Positions 54,539 to 63,354 of a DNA stretch of 64,000 bases are shown piece by piece. Under the pieces are notes generated by a model, which ran no database searches, was not told the origin of the DNA, and saw only the letters and a list, made by a program, of their open reading frames with translations. The number at the start of each line of letters is the position of its first letter. Position 1 is the stretch's first letter. The position numbers and the translations under genes are program-made. Origin of the DNA: Bacillus_BD sp050389805 (GTDB lineage: Bacteria; Bacillota; Bacilli; Bacillales; Cytobacillaceae); NCBI RefSeq assembly GCF_050389805.1, contig NZ_CP130945.1, positions 1,984,001-2,048,000 of the forward strand, in the 5' to 3' direction.

Positions 54539-55426
54539 CTATACAGTAATCTTGCTCTTTACGATGCCATGGTTAATAAATGAGTAAACCATTTTTTTGA
54601 TATATTTTTCGGTGGGCGCATTTTTTCGGTAGACTACATAGACTTCATTTGGAATATCGCTAATTTCGCGCATTTCTTTTGAAATAATTTTATTCATCTC
54701 GTTTTCATCAATTCCAAGCGAGGGCGAAAAGCTTATACCCCAATTATTTTTCACAAATGTTTTCAATGTATCATTATTTTTCACTTGGATGCGATGTAAA
54801 TCTGTTATCCCTTTTAACTTTTGATCAATTTTTTGCCAGACTGGATGGGTAGGACTATAACAGATTAACGTTTCATACATTAAATCATCCAAAGTAACGG
54901 ATTCCTTCTCGACTAATCGATGTTCGGTACCCATAATTAACACAAATTTATCCTCAAAGAGTAATTCAGAAACGAGCTCAGGATCAGTAGAAACTAAATT
55001 TCTAACAAAAATTAAATCTAGTTCTCCTCTTTTTACCTGTGCCATTAATACATCAGAATCCTCACCTTCTGTTATGGATAAAGTAAGATCATTTTTAAGT
55101 GTGCCAATGGTTTCTATCATAAAGGAAGAAGCTAAACCTGGACAGAATCCGACATGGATTATTGGGGTTTTGGATTGATCAATCACGTTTATGGACTGAT
55201 TCATATAATGTAGAATTTTGCTTGCATATTCAATAAAGAGATCACCTTCTTTTGTGACAACCATATCTTTTCCTTCTTTTTTAAAGAGCTTACAATTTAA
55301 TTCATTTTCCAAGTTTTTTATTCTTGCAGTTACTGTTGGTTGTGTAATTTTTAATTCATCTGCTGCCTTTGAAAAACTTTTAGATTTAACAATTTTTAAA
55401 AAGGTCTCAATTTGCATTTTGTCCAT
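54539..55426 (-). CDS. LysR-type transcriptional regulator of cluster B
   Basis: The 295-residue protein has the LysR helix-turn-helix (FLKIVKSKSFSKAADELKIT then QPTVTARIKNLENELNCKLF) and an effector domain starting IIHVGFCPGLASSF with a late VKNNWGISFSPSLGI segment. It is divergent from the BASS-type transporter gene and paralogous to the cluster A regulator. By position and by the promoter element shared at 52783, 55572 and 57803, it is the likely activator of the BenE-like gene, the BASS gene and the SDR-to-dioxygenase operon. The effector is unknown. Confidence 0.9.
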   Translation of the reverse strand: MDKMQIETFLKIVKSKSFSKAADELKITQPTVTARIKNLENELNCKLFKKEGKDMVVTKEGDLFIEYASKILHYMNQSINVIDQSKTPIIHVGFCPGLASSFMIETIGTLKNDLTLSITEGEDSDVLMAQVKRGELDLIFVRNLVSTDPELVSELLFEDKFVLIMGTEHRLVEKESVTLDDLMYETLICYSPTHPVWQKIDQKLKGITDLHRIQVKNNDTLKTFVKNNWGISFSPSLGIDENEMNKIISKEMREISDIPNEVYVVYRKNAPTEKYIKKMVYSFINHGIVKSKITV

Positions 55427-55571
55427 ATATTCATTTCCTCCGCTTTCTATCAGATTGAATTAGAACGACTTAATAAAAGGGGATAAGCAACTTTCCAGTC
55501 ACATAGCATTTATTTCTCCTCAAAAACGATTGAAAATAGAAAAAATTTATACCGATTACTTTTAGAAAAAT

Positions 55572-55613
55572 TATTTTAATTCGTTGTTTATAAATGATTG
55601 AATTATAATATAA
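55572..55613 (+). promoter_or_regulatory. Cluster B shared promoter element, copy 2 (BASS-type gene)
   Basis: TATTTTAATTCG, 16 bp, GAATTATAAT, 4 bp, TTATGAAT: the same blocks at the same spacing as at 52783. The gene starts 140 bp downstream. Confidence 0.6.
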
Positions 55614-55752
55614 TTATGAATTACCATATAAAAATTCGTATAAAAGAATAAAGGATCACTATTATTATTGTACCAAATTTCTGAAAATTGTGAACCGAAT
55701 ATGTTGCATAATCGAATTTTGAAAAATCTTAAAGAATTTAGGAGGAAGAGAA

Positions 55753-56727
55753 ATGCGTTTTTTACAACCAGTTATTGCAGTTATATCAAAATTTTTACCA
55801 CTATGGATTTTATGTTGTGCTGTCATTGCTTACCTCATACCGGAGCTATTTGTATCGATCCGAAACTTAACTAGTTTGGCTCTTGGAGTGATTTTTTTAT
55901 TAATGGGAATGACTCTATCAATTGACAGTTTAATCTCTGTTGTTAAAAACCCAAAACCTTCCATGATCGGAGTTACATTGAAATGGGTGATTTCGGTTGG
56001 TATTTCTATTTTATTAGCCTATCTCTTTTTTGCGGATAACCCTGATTTAGCAGCAGGTATTATTTTAGCTGGATCTGTATCAAGCGGTACATCGGCAAAT
56101 CTATATTCGATGATTGCTGGTGGGGAAGTAGCTTTAAGTTTATCTATGGCAACCGTTGACACGATCATTTCACCGCTATTAACTCCATCTCTTATGCAAT
56201 GGTTTGCGGGGAAGTTTATTGAGATTCATTTTTGGTCGTTGTTCTTAAATATTATCTACGTCGTCTTTATTCCGCTTTTTTTAGGGGTTTTTCTAAAATG
56301 GAAATGGTCAGAAAAAGTAAAAGTGATTACCCCATATACGTCGATTCTATCCATGTTAGCTTTGTTTATCGTCGTGTTGTCCGTTGTTTCTAATGCCCAA
56401 TCAAGTCTACAACAAAATCTTGAATGGTTACCTATTATTTTTATCGCTGTTTTCCTGCAGGTTTCGATACCAATGTTTTTAGGATATTTTCTATCAAAAG
56501 CTTTTAAACTTAAAGAAAAGAACTGTCGGGCTATTCTTTTTCATACAGGAATCTGTAATACGGCTTTAGCGGCAACTCTTGCTATGCAACATATTAATTC
56601 AATAGCTGCTGTACCTTCTGTTGCAAATATGATCGTTAATCTCACATTAGGAGCTTTAGTCGCTAATCTATTTAAATATAAGTTCACCATTAATACCGAT
56701 TCGAATGTCATAGAATCAGTACAATAG
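55753..56727 (+). CDS. BASS-family (bile acid:sodium symporter-like) transporter
   Basis: TTTAGGAGGAAG precedes the ATG. The 324-residue protein has about nine to ten membrane helices and BASS landmarks: FLLMGMTLSIDSL near helix 3, LAGSVSSGTSANLYSMIAGG at the substrate/Na+ crossover, and FHTGICNTALAATLAM in the second crossover. Bacterial members such as PanS and related proteins move organic anions. Divergent from LysR and sharing its promoter element, it probably transports the substrate or an intermediate of cluster B. It converges on the hydrolase gene with a bidirectional terminator between them. Confidence 0.85.
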   Translation: MRFLQPVIAVISKFLPLWILCCAVIAYLIPELFVSIRNLTSLALGVIFLLMGMTLSIDSLISVVKNPKPSMIGVTLKWVISVGISILLAYLFFADNPDLAAGIILAGSVSSGTSANLYSMIAGGEVALSLSMATVDTIISPLLTPSLMQWFAGKFIEIHFWSLFLNIIYVVFIPLFLGVFLKWKWSEKVKVITPYTSILSMLALFIVVLSVVSNAQSSLQQNLEWLPIIFIAVFLQVSIPMFLGYFLSKAFKLKEKNCRAILFHTGICNTALAATLAMQHINSIAAVPSVANMIVNLTLGALVANLFKYKFTINTDSNVIESVQ

Positions 56728-56794
56728 ATTTGTAAATAGGTTATGTCAAAAATAGAAAAAGAGTAACAATCCTAGTCGTTGTTAAAAGAAAGAG

Positions 56795-56834
56795 AAAACC
56801 CCTAATTTGGATCATTTCCAAGTTAGGGGTTTTT
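56795..56834. terminator. Bidirectional terminator between convergent genes
   Basis: AAAACCCCTAATTTGG pairs with CCAAGTTAGGGGTTTTT around ATCATTT; T-runs on both strands. Confidence 0.92.
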
Positions 56835-56850
56835 ATGAAGCAAATGAGAC

Positions 56851-57654
56851 TTAATGGTTTTTTATAAAATCATTTGTGACTCTTGAGAATTCCTCAGGAT
56901 ATTCCATCATTGCCCAGTGCCCACAATGAGGGATAACGTACATCCAAGCATTTGGTAAAGTGTCCAGTAATTGATAGGATCTTTCAAGTGGTACCATATT
57001 ATCTAATGTTCCATGAACGATAAAGGTTTTATGTTGAATTTGTTCGAGTTCCTTCTGATCAAACTCATAATCGAGAATTCCTTGCATAATCGCTCCATAG
57101 GATTCTAGTGCCCCTGGCTGTTTTGTTAATTGCAAACGATAATTTACTAATTCTTCATTTACTTGGAAATTAGGATTCGTTAAGTGTTTGACAATGTTAT
57201 ACATAGCATCGTAATCGATATTGTAATTAATGAGTGCTTTCATACCATTTGATTGTTGAGCAGGCTTTCCTGTACCCATTAAAATCAATTTATCAATTTT
57301 TTCTGGTGCTTGGATGGCAGCTCCTAAACTTGTTAAACCACCCATAGAATTACCTATTACGCTCGCCTTTTCAAATCCTAATGCATCAATAAAAGCTAGT
57401 AATTGATCGACACGTGCTTGATGGTCATACTTAAATTCTTTCGGGTTGGGCTTGTCTGTTTTTCCAAAACCAATCGCATCATATGCAATCACTCGATAAC
57501 CTTGTTCAGCATAAAGTTCTAATACTTGATTCCAATTGCCCCATCCGTCTGCACCAGCGCCTCCACCATGTAATAGAATGAGAGGATCACCAGACCCCAA
57601 TTCCCAATAATGAGTTTGATATTGATTTGTTTGAATAAATTTTTCAACTGCCAT
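56851..57654 (-). CDS. Alpha/beta hydrolase (meta-cleavage-product hydrolase type), cluster B
   Basis: GGGGGA followed by 6 bp favours the ATG at 57654; the TTG at 57660 is 2 codons earlier. The ~267-residue protein has HGGGAGADGWGNW at the oxyanion hole, YDAIGFGKTDKP, nucleophile GNSMGG, HGTLDNMVP (Asp) and HCGHWAMME (His), the pattern of BphD/MhpC-type C-C hydrolases. It is more diverged from the cluster A hydrolase than the other gene pairs are, and it lies on the opposite strand from the rest of cluster B, so it may have been recruited separately. Ring-fission-product hydrolysis is likely; substrate unknown. Confidence 0.82.
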   Translation of the reverse strand: MAVEKFIQTNQYQTHYWELGSGDPLILLHGGGAGADGWGNWNQVLELYAEQGYRVIAYDAIGFGKTDKPNPKEFKYDHQARVDQLLAFIDALGFEKASVIGNSMGGLTSLGAAIQAPEKIDKLILMGTGKPAQQSNGMKALINYNIDYDAMYNIVKHLTNPNFQVNEELVNYRLQLTKQPGALESYGAIMQGILDYEFDQKELEQIQHKTFIVHGTLDNMVPLERSYQLLDTLPNAWMYVIPHCGHWAMMEYPEEFSRVTNDFIKNH

Positions 57655-57802
57655 TTCCAATCCCCCAATTTTATAAATTTACTTCGAGCTAAAATCTAGC
57701 TGAAATAAATTTATAGAATATTCAATCTACAATTTAATTATAGGTGTTCCTTTCGTTTAGGAGCAAATCAAAATATTCTATTTTACACCATCTGTGAAAA
57801 AA

Positions 57803-57844
57803 TATTTTCAATTTGTCTATATAGGGTAGGGAAATTATACTAAA
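57803..57844 (+). promoter_or_regulatory. Cluster B shared promoter element, copy 3 (SDR operon)
   Basis: TATTTT, CAATTTG, TCTATA (at the same offset as in the BenE-like copy), GTAGG and GAAATTATAC keep the spacing of copies 1 and 2 with some changes. The operon starts at 57929. Confidence 0.5.
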
Positions 57845-57928
57845 GGTAAGTCATTATTTACTAAATATTTTAAAAATTAAATTAATTGTTTTGTCATTTG
57901 ATGATTCTAATAAAAAGGAGTGGTGTGA

Positions 57929-58705
57929 ATGGAAATGAATCAGCAAAATCACTCACTTTCAGGGAAAATTGCGATTGTCACAGGATCTGCTAGAGGGATA
58001 GGCTACGGAATTGCGAAGGCTCTTTCAGAACAAGGAGCATTGGTAGTAGTAACCGGTACGGATGAAGAACGAACAAGAAAAGCGGCAAAAGATCTGGCGG
58101 CTATTACTCAAAAGGATGTAGATTATTTTTCAGGTGACCTATCTAAAGAGGAGAATGTAGATAAGCTCATTACTAGAACGATAGAACGGTTTGGAAAGGT
58201 TGATATTCTTGTTAATAATGCGGGTGGTGGCGTTATATTACCTTTTCTCTCCCATACACCTGAAACACTAAAAACGACTATTGATCGAAATTTATGGACG
58301 ACTCTATGGGCTTGTTATAAAACACTACCTCATATGGTTGAGCAAAACTATGGGAGAATCATTAATATCGGAGCAGATTCTGTGAGGAACGGTCTCTGGG
58401 ATCACGCAGCTTATAATGCAGCAAAAGGTGGAGTCCATGCGTTAACAACTGGGCTTGCAAGAGAATTCGCTGGTTATGATATAACCGTCAATACGATTGC
58501 GCCACCAGCGGTAGAATCAGAACCACTGGATAGAGTAAGGGAAAAGGACCCTGAATTAGCAAAAAAATATGTGGATATCATCCCAAAAGGCAGAGGAGCT
58601 TATGTAGAAGAAATTGCAGATGCAGTATGGTATTTAGCTACGGATCCTGCAAGATTTATTACAGGACAGGTTATTAGTGTGAATGGTGGAAGTACAATGC
58701 TCTAA
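57929..58705 (+). CDS. SDR-family cis-dihydrodiol dehydrogenase, cluster B
   Basis: AAAAAGGAG at 57912-57920 sets the ATG. The 258-residue protein mirrors the cluster A SDR: TGSARGIGYGIA, NNAGGGVILPFL, GADSVRNGLWDHAAYNAAK with the Tyr-x3-Lys pair, and the C-terminal TGQVISVNGGSTML. Both begin MEMN, an unusual shared start that supports recent duplication. The expected role is oxidation of the cis-dihydrodiol made by the Rieske enzyme encoded two genes downstream. It leads an operon of five genes with short gaps or overlaps. Confidence 0.85.
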   Translation: MEMNQQNHSLSGKIAIVTGSARGIGYGIAKALSEQGALVVVTGTDEERTRKAAKDLAAITQKDVDYFSGDLSKEENVDKLITRTIERFGKVDILVNNAGGGVILPFLSHTPETLKTTIDRNLWTTLWACYKTLPHMVEQNYGRIINIGADSVRNGLWDHAAYNAAKGGVHALTTGLAREFAGYDITVNTIAPPAVESEPLDRVREKDPELAKKYVDIIPKGRGAYVEEIADAVWYLATDPARFITGQVISVNGGSTML

Positions 58706-58735
58706 ATTTAAAAATTAAAAATGGAGGTGACGTTG

Positions 58736-59767
58736 ATGATCATTGATGTCCATACACATTTTGTTCCCGAACAATTACCCTCCATGAAGAATCGGAGTGG
58801 CAGTGATCGTTGGCCTGTTCTCCAATGTGTATGCGGTCATGAAGATCATAAACACGTAATGATCTCTGGTAAAAATTTTAGGACGATCACAGATCAATGC
58901 TGGAGTCCACATAGACGTATTGCAGAGATGGATTTTGAGGGAATCGATATGCAGGTTCTATCGCCAATGCCTGAATTATTGTCTTATTGGTTCGAACCAA
59001 AGGATACCTTGGAATTTTCACGATCAATAAACGGACAATTATCTGAATTCATCCAGAATAATCCCAAAGGTTTTATTGGCTTAGGAATGGTACCGCTTCA
59101 AGATCCTTTATTGGCAGCAAAAGAATTAAGAGGATTGAAGCACGAATTTGGCCTTAAAGGGATAGAAATCGGTACCCATATTAATGGGAAATCGATCGGT
59201 GATCCCATGTTTCATTCTTTCTTTGCGGAAGCAGAAGCCCAGCAAATGATCATTTTTGTTCATGCTCTTCACCCTTTTGGAAGTGACCGACATGTCGGAT
59301 CACCGATCATGTCCAATCTGATCGGGTTTCCAACTGAAAATGCTTTTGCACTCGGTTCTCTTGTTACAGGGGGAATTCTTGAAAGGTTTCCGAATTTAAA
59401 AATATATTCCAGCCATGGTGGCGGTTCGTTTTCGTCCATCTTGCCTCGATTAGAATATGGATGGACAACGATGGAGGATATACAAAAGATTATTCCAAAG
59501 CCTCCTTCTTATTACGCTAAGAAAATTTACTATGATACCTTAGTGTATGATGTGGATACAGTTGATTATTTAATTCGTAAATTTGGTTCACAGCAACTGA
59601 TGATAGGCTCTGACTATCCTTTTTCAATACGGGAAAAAAATCCAGGTCACTGGTTGGAGCAAATGGAACTTACGGAAGATCAGAAAAAACAGATTCAGTC
59701 GCAAAACGCCATTGGTTTTTTTAATATTCAGTATATAAGGGGTGCAAAGAATCCAATTTCTCATTAA
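58736..59767 (+). CDS. ACMSD-family amidohydrolase, probable carboxylate decarboxylase, cluster B
   Basis: The start is the ATG at 58736, 5 bp after GGAGGTGA (58723-58730); the ATG at 58721 contains that site. The ~343-residue protein keeps the ACMSD zinc residues: DVHTHFVP, FVHALHPFG, SHGGG and IGSDYPF, plus MISGKNFRTITDQCWSPHRR and VPLQDPLLAAKE, which are almost identical in cluster A. Decarboxylation of the ring-fission product or of a dihydroxybenzoate-like acid is expected. The C-terminus (FNIQYIRGAKNPISH) is longer than in the cluster A copy by about ten residues. Confidence 0.85.
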   Translation: MIIDVHTHFVPEQLPSMKNRSGSDRWPVLQCVCGHEDHKHVMISGKNFRTITDQCWSPHRRIAEMDFEGIDMQVLSPMPELLSYWFEPKDTLEFSRSINGQLSEFIQNNPKGFIGLGMVPLQDPLLAAKELRGLKHEFGLKGIEIGTHINGKSIGDPMFHSFFAEAEAQQMIIFVHALHPFGSDRHVGSPIMSNLIGFPTENAFALGSLVTGGILERFPNLKIYSSHGGGSFSSILPRLEYGWTTMEDIQKIIPKPPSYYAKKIYYDTLVYDVDTVDYLIRKFGSQQLMIGSDYPFSIREKNPGHWLEQMELTEDQKKQIQSQNAIGFFNIQYIRGAKNPISH

Positions 59768-59781
59768 GGGAGGAAAATAGA

Positions 59782-61053
59782 ATGGAGAGTTACATTCGTG
59801 AAAATCAAGAAAGATGTGAGTTTTTAGTAGATCGACGTGTATTTACAGAACAGGAAATATTAGAGAAAGAGAAACAAGAAATTTTTGATAAGTGTTGGTT
59901 ATATATCGGGCATGAGTCTGAACTTCCCCATAAAGGTGATTTTAAAAGACGAAAAGTAGGGGGAAGAGAACTGCTCTTTAGTCGAGGAAAAGATGAAAAA
60001 ATACGAGTGTTTTATAACTCTTGTCCTCATCGTGGTGCAATGGTTTGTCGTGAAAAAGGTGGAAATACGAAGGTATTTCGCTGCTTTTATCATGCCTGGA
60101 GTTTTGATAATTGCGGTGAATTAGTAGGGATGCCGGGTAAAGATTCTTTCTCCGAACATTTTAATCATGATGGCACGAAAAATTTACAAGAAGTATATCG
60201 AGTTGAGAGTTATCGAGGATTTGTGTTTGTAAACTTTGATAAATTGGCTAATTCCTTAGAAGATTACTTAGGAGGAGCTAAAGAGTACATTGATTTAGTA
60301 GCTGATCAATCGGAATTAGGAATGGAAGTATTAAACGATCCTCAAGAATACAGTGTTCGAGCTAATTGGAAGTTATTGGCTGAAAATAGTGTGGATGGTT
60401 ATCACGGGATTCCTACACATAAAACGTATTTTGATATTGTGTCTACACGAGGTGGAGAATTATCCAATGGTGATTATGAAGGATATGGGAAAGACTTAGG
60501 CAACGGCCATGCAGTTATTGAATATACAAGTGCATGGGGAAGACCTGTAGCAAGGTGGATGCCTGCATGGGGAGAAGATGGAAAGAAGGAAATTGAGAAG
60601 ATTCAAAAGAGATTAACAGAGAAGTTCGGACCTGAGCGAGCAGATCGCATCGCGAATTATAACCGTAATATTATGATTTTCCCTAATTTAGTGATTAATG
60701 ATATTATGGCCATTACGATTCGTACATTTAATCCCATTTCACCAGATTATATGGAAGTAACTGGATATTCTCTTGCACCGAAAGAAGAAAATGAAGAAAT
60801 TCGTAAACGAAGAAATGATAACTTTCTAGAGTTTTTGGGACCTGGTGGCTTTGCTACACCTGATGATAACGAAGCGTTGGAGTTATGTCAACAAGGTTTC
60901 AGAAGCAATAAGGAAGTAAAGTGGAATGACATTTCTAAGGGAATGAATAAAGATAAACCAGGTTCAACGGATGAAGAACAGATTCGGGCATTTTGGAGAA
61001 GATATAACAAAATGATGACAAAAGAAGTAGTTAGGGGCGGACATTATGGATAA
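59782..61053 (+). CDS. Rieske non-heme iron oxygenase, alpha subunit, cluster B
   Basis: AAGGGAGGAAA precedes the ATG 14 bp after the amidohydrolase stop. The 423-residue protein has the same residue numbers as its paralogue: Cys81/His83 (NSCPHRGA), Cys101/His104 (RCFYHAW) and the iron motif VDGYHGIPTH (Asp205, His208, His213). Differences cluster in the loops before and after the active-site helix (ELSNGDYEGYGKDLG versus ELSKDDLQGVGLDLG), so the substrates could differ. It overlaps the beta gene by 8 bp. Confidence 0.92.
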   Translation: MESYIRENQERCEFLVDRRVFTEQEILEKEKQEIFDKCWLYIGHESELPHKGDFKRRKVGGRELLFSRGKDEKIRVFYNSCPHRGAMVCREKGGNTKVFRCFYHAWSFDNCGELVGMPGKDSFSEHFNHDGTKNLQEVYRVESYRGFVFVNFDKLANSLEDYLGGAKEYIDLVADQSELGMEVLNDPQEYSVRANWKLLAENSVDGYHGIPTHKTYFDIVSTRGGELSNGDYEGYGKDLGNGHAVIEYTSAWGRPVARWMPAWGEDGKKEIEKIQKRLTEKFGPERADRIANYNRNIMIFPNLVINDIMAITIRTFNPISPDYMEVTGYSLAPKEENEEIRKRRNDNFLEFLGPGGFATPDDNEALELCQQGFRSNKEVKWNDISKGMNKDKPGSTDEEQIRAFWRRYNKMMTKEVVRGGHYG

Positions 61054-61531
61054 TTTATATCGAAGAATTGAAGATTTCTTATATTATGAATGCGAGTTAC
61101 TTGATCAATGGAAGATGGAAGAGTGGGCTTCACTTTTTACCGAGAAAGGGAAGTATTTAATTCCACCGATTGGTAATCCCGAAGCAGATGAAACAAAATC
61201 ACTCTATTTGGTTCACGATGATCATGCAAGATTAACTCAACGAGCAAAGAGATTGTTAAGAAAAGAAGCCCATGTCGAATATCCACATTCTAACGTTGTT
61301 CATAATCTCCATAATATACGTTTAAAAGATTATGATGAAGAAAATGGTAGGTTACTAGTTAGGTGTAATTTTACTGCATATCGAACGAAAAGAGAGATGT
61401 TAGATAGTTATGTTGGAGTATTGGAGTATACACTGGTCTTGGAAGAAAACGAATTAAAGATTGAAGAAAAGAAAGTGATCTTAAAACTAGACAGTTTACG
61501 TCCACAAGGAAAAATTAGCTTTATTTTATAG
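61046..61531 (+). CDS. Rieske oxygenase beta subunit, cluster B
   Basis: The ATG lies 8 bp inside the alpha-subunit gene, so translation is probably coupled. The 161-residue protein shows the beta-subunit pattern: RIEDFLYYECELLDQWKMEEW, LFTEKGKYLIPPIGNPEADE, LVHDDHARLTQRAKRLLRKE and a C-terminal LKLDSLRPQGKISFIL strand. It pairs with the alpha subunit as the terminal oxygenase. The paralogue in cluster A is of almost equal length. Confidence 0.9.
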   Translation: MDNLYRRIEDFLYYECELLDQWKMEEWASLFTEKGKYLIPPIGNPEADETKSLYLVHDDHARLTQRAKRLLRKEAHVEYPHSNVVHNLHNIRLKDYDEENGRLLVRCNFTAYRTKREMLDSYVGVLEYTLVLEENELKIEEKKVILKLDSLRPQGKISFIL

Positions 61532-61553
61532 TAGATAAAGGAGTGAAAAATTG

Positions 61554-62465
61554 ATGTTTCGATATAAAAAGTTAGGTTATGTGGCACTCAATGTGAGTAA
61601 TGTAGAGGAATCTACTAAATTTTATGAAGAAATGGTCGGTTTACAGTTGGTTGAAAAACATGAGAATGGTCCTTCCTTTTTTCGCTGCAGTAATGATCAC
61701 CATAATGTCGTCCTTTATCCAACTAATGGTGAACCAGGTTTAAAACGAGTGGGCTTTGAAGTGGAGAATGATGAACATCTGGAAATTGCCTACCAAACCT
61801 TTGTGAAAAAAGGACTTCAGCCAGAAGAAGTATCAAAGGAAGAACTACGAGAATTAAAACAGGGTACGACTTTCCGCATTACGGAACCAAATACAGGTTT
61901 ACAACTTGAGTATTATAGTAAAATGATGTTTATGGTAAAAGATTTTGTGCCTAGACACACAAAAATTCAACGTATAGGTCATGTCGTACTTAATGTACGT
62001 GAGATTGATGATGCGCTAGATTTCTTTGTGAATGTATTGAATTTTAGAATTTCTGACCAACTTGGTGAAAACTATTGGTTACGCTGCTTCCCGAACCCGT
62101 TACACCATTCGTTTGCCTTAATTCACAACAAAGAAACGAAATTGCACCATGTGAACTTTATGGTAACAGATATTGATGATATTGGAATTGCGCGAAATCG
62201 CATTTTAAATGCGGGGGTTCAAGATGTTTTTGGTCCTGGGCGTCATGAGCCATCAACAAGTATCTTTTTCTATTACTTAGATCCAGATGGTATGACATTG
62301 GAATATAGCTTTGGAATGGAAGAAATTCCTGAAGAAAATGGGAGGGACTTCCGTATCCTTGAACCAGGGATGCATACCCTAGATCGATGGGGAGGAAAGC
62401 CAGATCCTAAATTTGCTTCTACTGGAAAAATTGAGAAGGGGATTAAAGATACGATTATCAGTTAA
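61554..62465 (+). CDS. Type I extradiol ring-cleavage dioxygenase (two-domain VOC), cluster B
   Basis: AAAGGAGTG at 61537-61545 and comparison with cluster A (both start MFRYKK) place the start at the ATG at 61554, not the TTG at 61551. The 303-residue protein has two VOC modules and the iron ligands in RIGHVVLN, KLHHVNFMV and TLEYSFGME, with GPGRHEP and YLDPDGMTLEY. It should open the ring of the catechol formed by the SDR step. It is the last gene of cluster B and is followed by a strong terminator about 110 bp downstream. Confidence 0.88.
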   Translation: MFRYKKLGYVALNVSNVEESTKFYEEMVGLQLVEKHENGPSFFRCSNDHHNVVLYPTNGEPGLKRVGFEVENDEHLEIAYQTFVKKGLQPEEVSKEELRELKQGTTFRITEPNTGLQLEYYSKMMFMVKDFVPRHTKIQRIGHVVLNVREIDDALDFFVNVLNFRISDQLGENYWLRCFPNPLHHSFALIHNKETKLHHVNFMVTDIDDIGIARNRILNAGVQDVFGPGRHEPSTSIFFYYLDPDGMTLEYSFGMEEIPEENGRDFRILEPGMHTLDRWGGKPDPKFASTGKIEKGIKDTIIS

Positions 62466-62572
62466 TGAAAGTAAGTAGAAAGTCTAGTAGAATTTCAATT
62501 TTAAAATGAAATTTTAAAACGTTAAGCTAAATTATCGCATGACTTCGCCATAACCATATCGTTTAACTTAGC

Positions 62573-62602
62573 AAAAAACTTGCCGTAAATGGCAAGTTTT
62601 TT
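62573..62602 (+). terminator. Terminator of the cluster B operon
   Basis: AAAAAACTTGCC and GGCAAGTTTTTT form a perfect 12-bp stem around GTAAAT. Confidence 0.92.
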
Positions 62603-62984
62603 GTATACAAACAATATTGCAGGTCTTGTTCAGCAAAATATTGATAAAAAATTCCTTTAACGAAATGAATGTTTAGAGGTGTAGAAGGTTTGTCCTTAAT
62701 ACAAAGAGATATCTATTAAGTGTTTATTAAAATTATAAGTTATGCCATAAAGTGGTTATTAAAAATTGTTTTAGGAGAGTTGAAGGTCTATGTTAAATTT
62801 TGAAGAAAAAGTTCTGATTATAACGATCAAAAATCCATCGAGTTGATAATTTTTAAAAAGTTTCTTGCAGATTATGAAAAATATCTCTTCTTCGTGCGAA
62901 TATAACCACAGGTTAAGTTGGATTTTTCATAGTTTATTAACGGAATGGCAACAATTTGACCATTTTTAATTCTCTCATCGTCTA
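62603..62984. other. Intergenic stretch after cluster B
   Basis: About 380 bp, AT-rich. A 19-codon frame with a fair ribosome binding site (62790-62846) is the only candidate and is not convincing. No RNA or repeat was recognised. Confidence 0.35.
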
Positions 62985-63236
62985 TTAAATTAAATTAAAT
63001 TCTGACATACAACTAATCCCAATCCCCTCAGCAATCGCCTTTTTTATCGTTTCTGTATTATTGGTTTCGAATAATATTTTAATATGTCCGAATCGCTCTA
63101 CCATATCCATGTAGATTGGCTTTGTGATTCTATGCATGATGAATTTCTGATCCTTTAAATCTTCAAGTGTTTCCGTTTCCTTATAGGCAATGGATGAATC
63201 TTTATTAACGCACACGTACATTCTTCCTTTAAACAA
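62985..63236 (-). pseudogene. Fragment of a LysR-type regulator (effector domain only)
   Basis: The 83-residue frame (GRMYVCVNKDSSIAYKETETLEDLKDQKFIMHRI, written with variable residues between) corresponds to the C-terminal half of the LysR substrate-binding domain. TIKKAIAEGIGISCMSEFNL is the usual late motif before the last strands. There is no DNA-binding domain and the end is cut short. It is probably the remnant of a third LysR gene near the aromatic clusters. Confidence 0.65.
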
Positions 63237-63298
63237 GGTATTAAAGTGTAATAAGTTACTATTTGAAAAACGATACTTTAATATAATTGGAAAAAATT

Positions 63299-63354
63299 AG
63301 GGAAACAAGAGAACCGTCCCCATGTTTCCCTTAACAACCTGTCCCCCTGACTCA
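63299..63354. repeat. Composite R1-like repeat
   Basis: GGGAAACA and TGTTTCCC form one hairpin around AAGAGAACCGTCCCCA, followed by AACCTGTCCC and CTGACTCA, the right half of an R1 unit. It directly abuts the stop of the next minus-strand gene. Confidence 0.55.

Noticed and set aside
62790..62846. Short frame MLNFEEKVLIITIKNPSS with a fair ribosome binding site, resembling the start of an enoyl-CoA hydratase
   Set aside because: Only 18 residues before a stop, and no continuation in any frame was seen.
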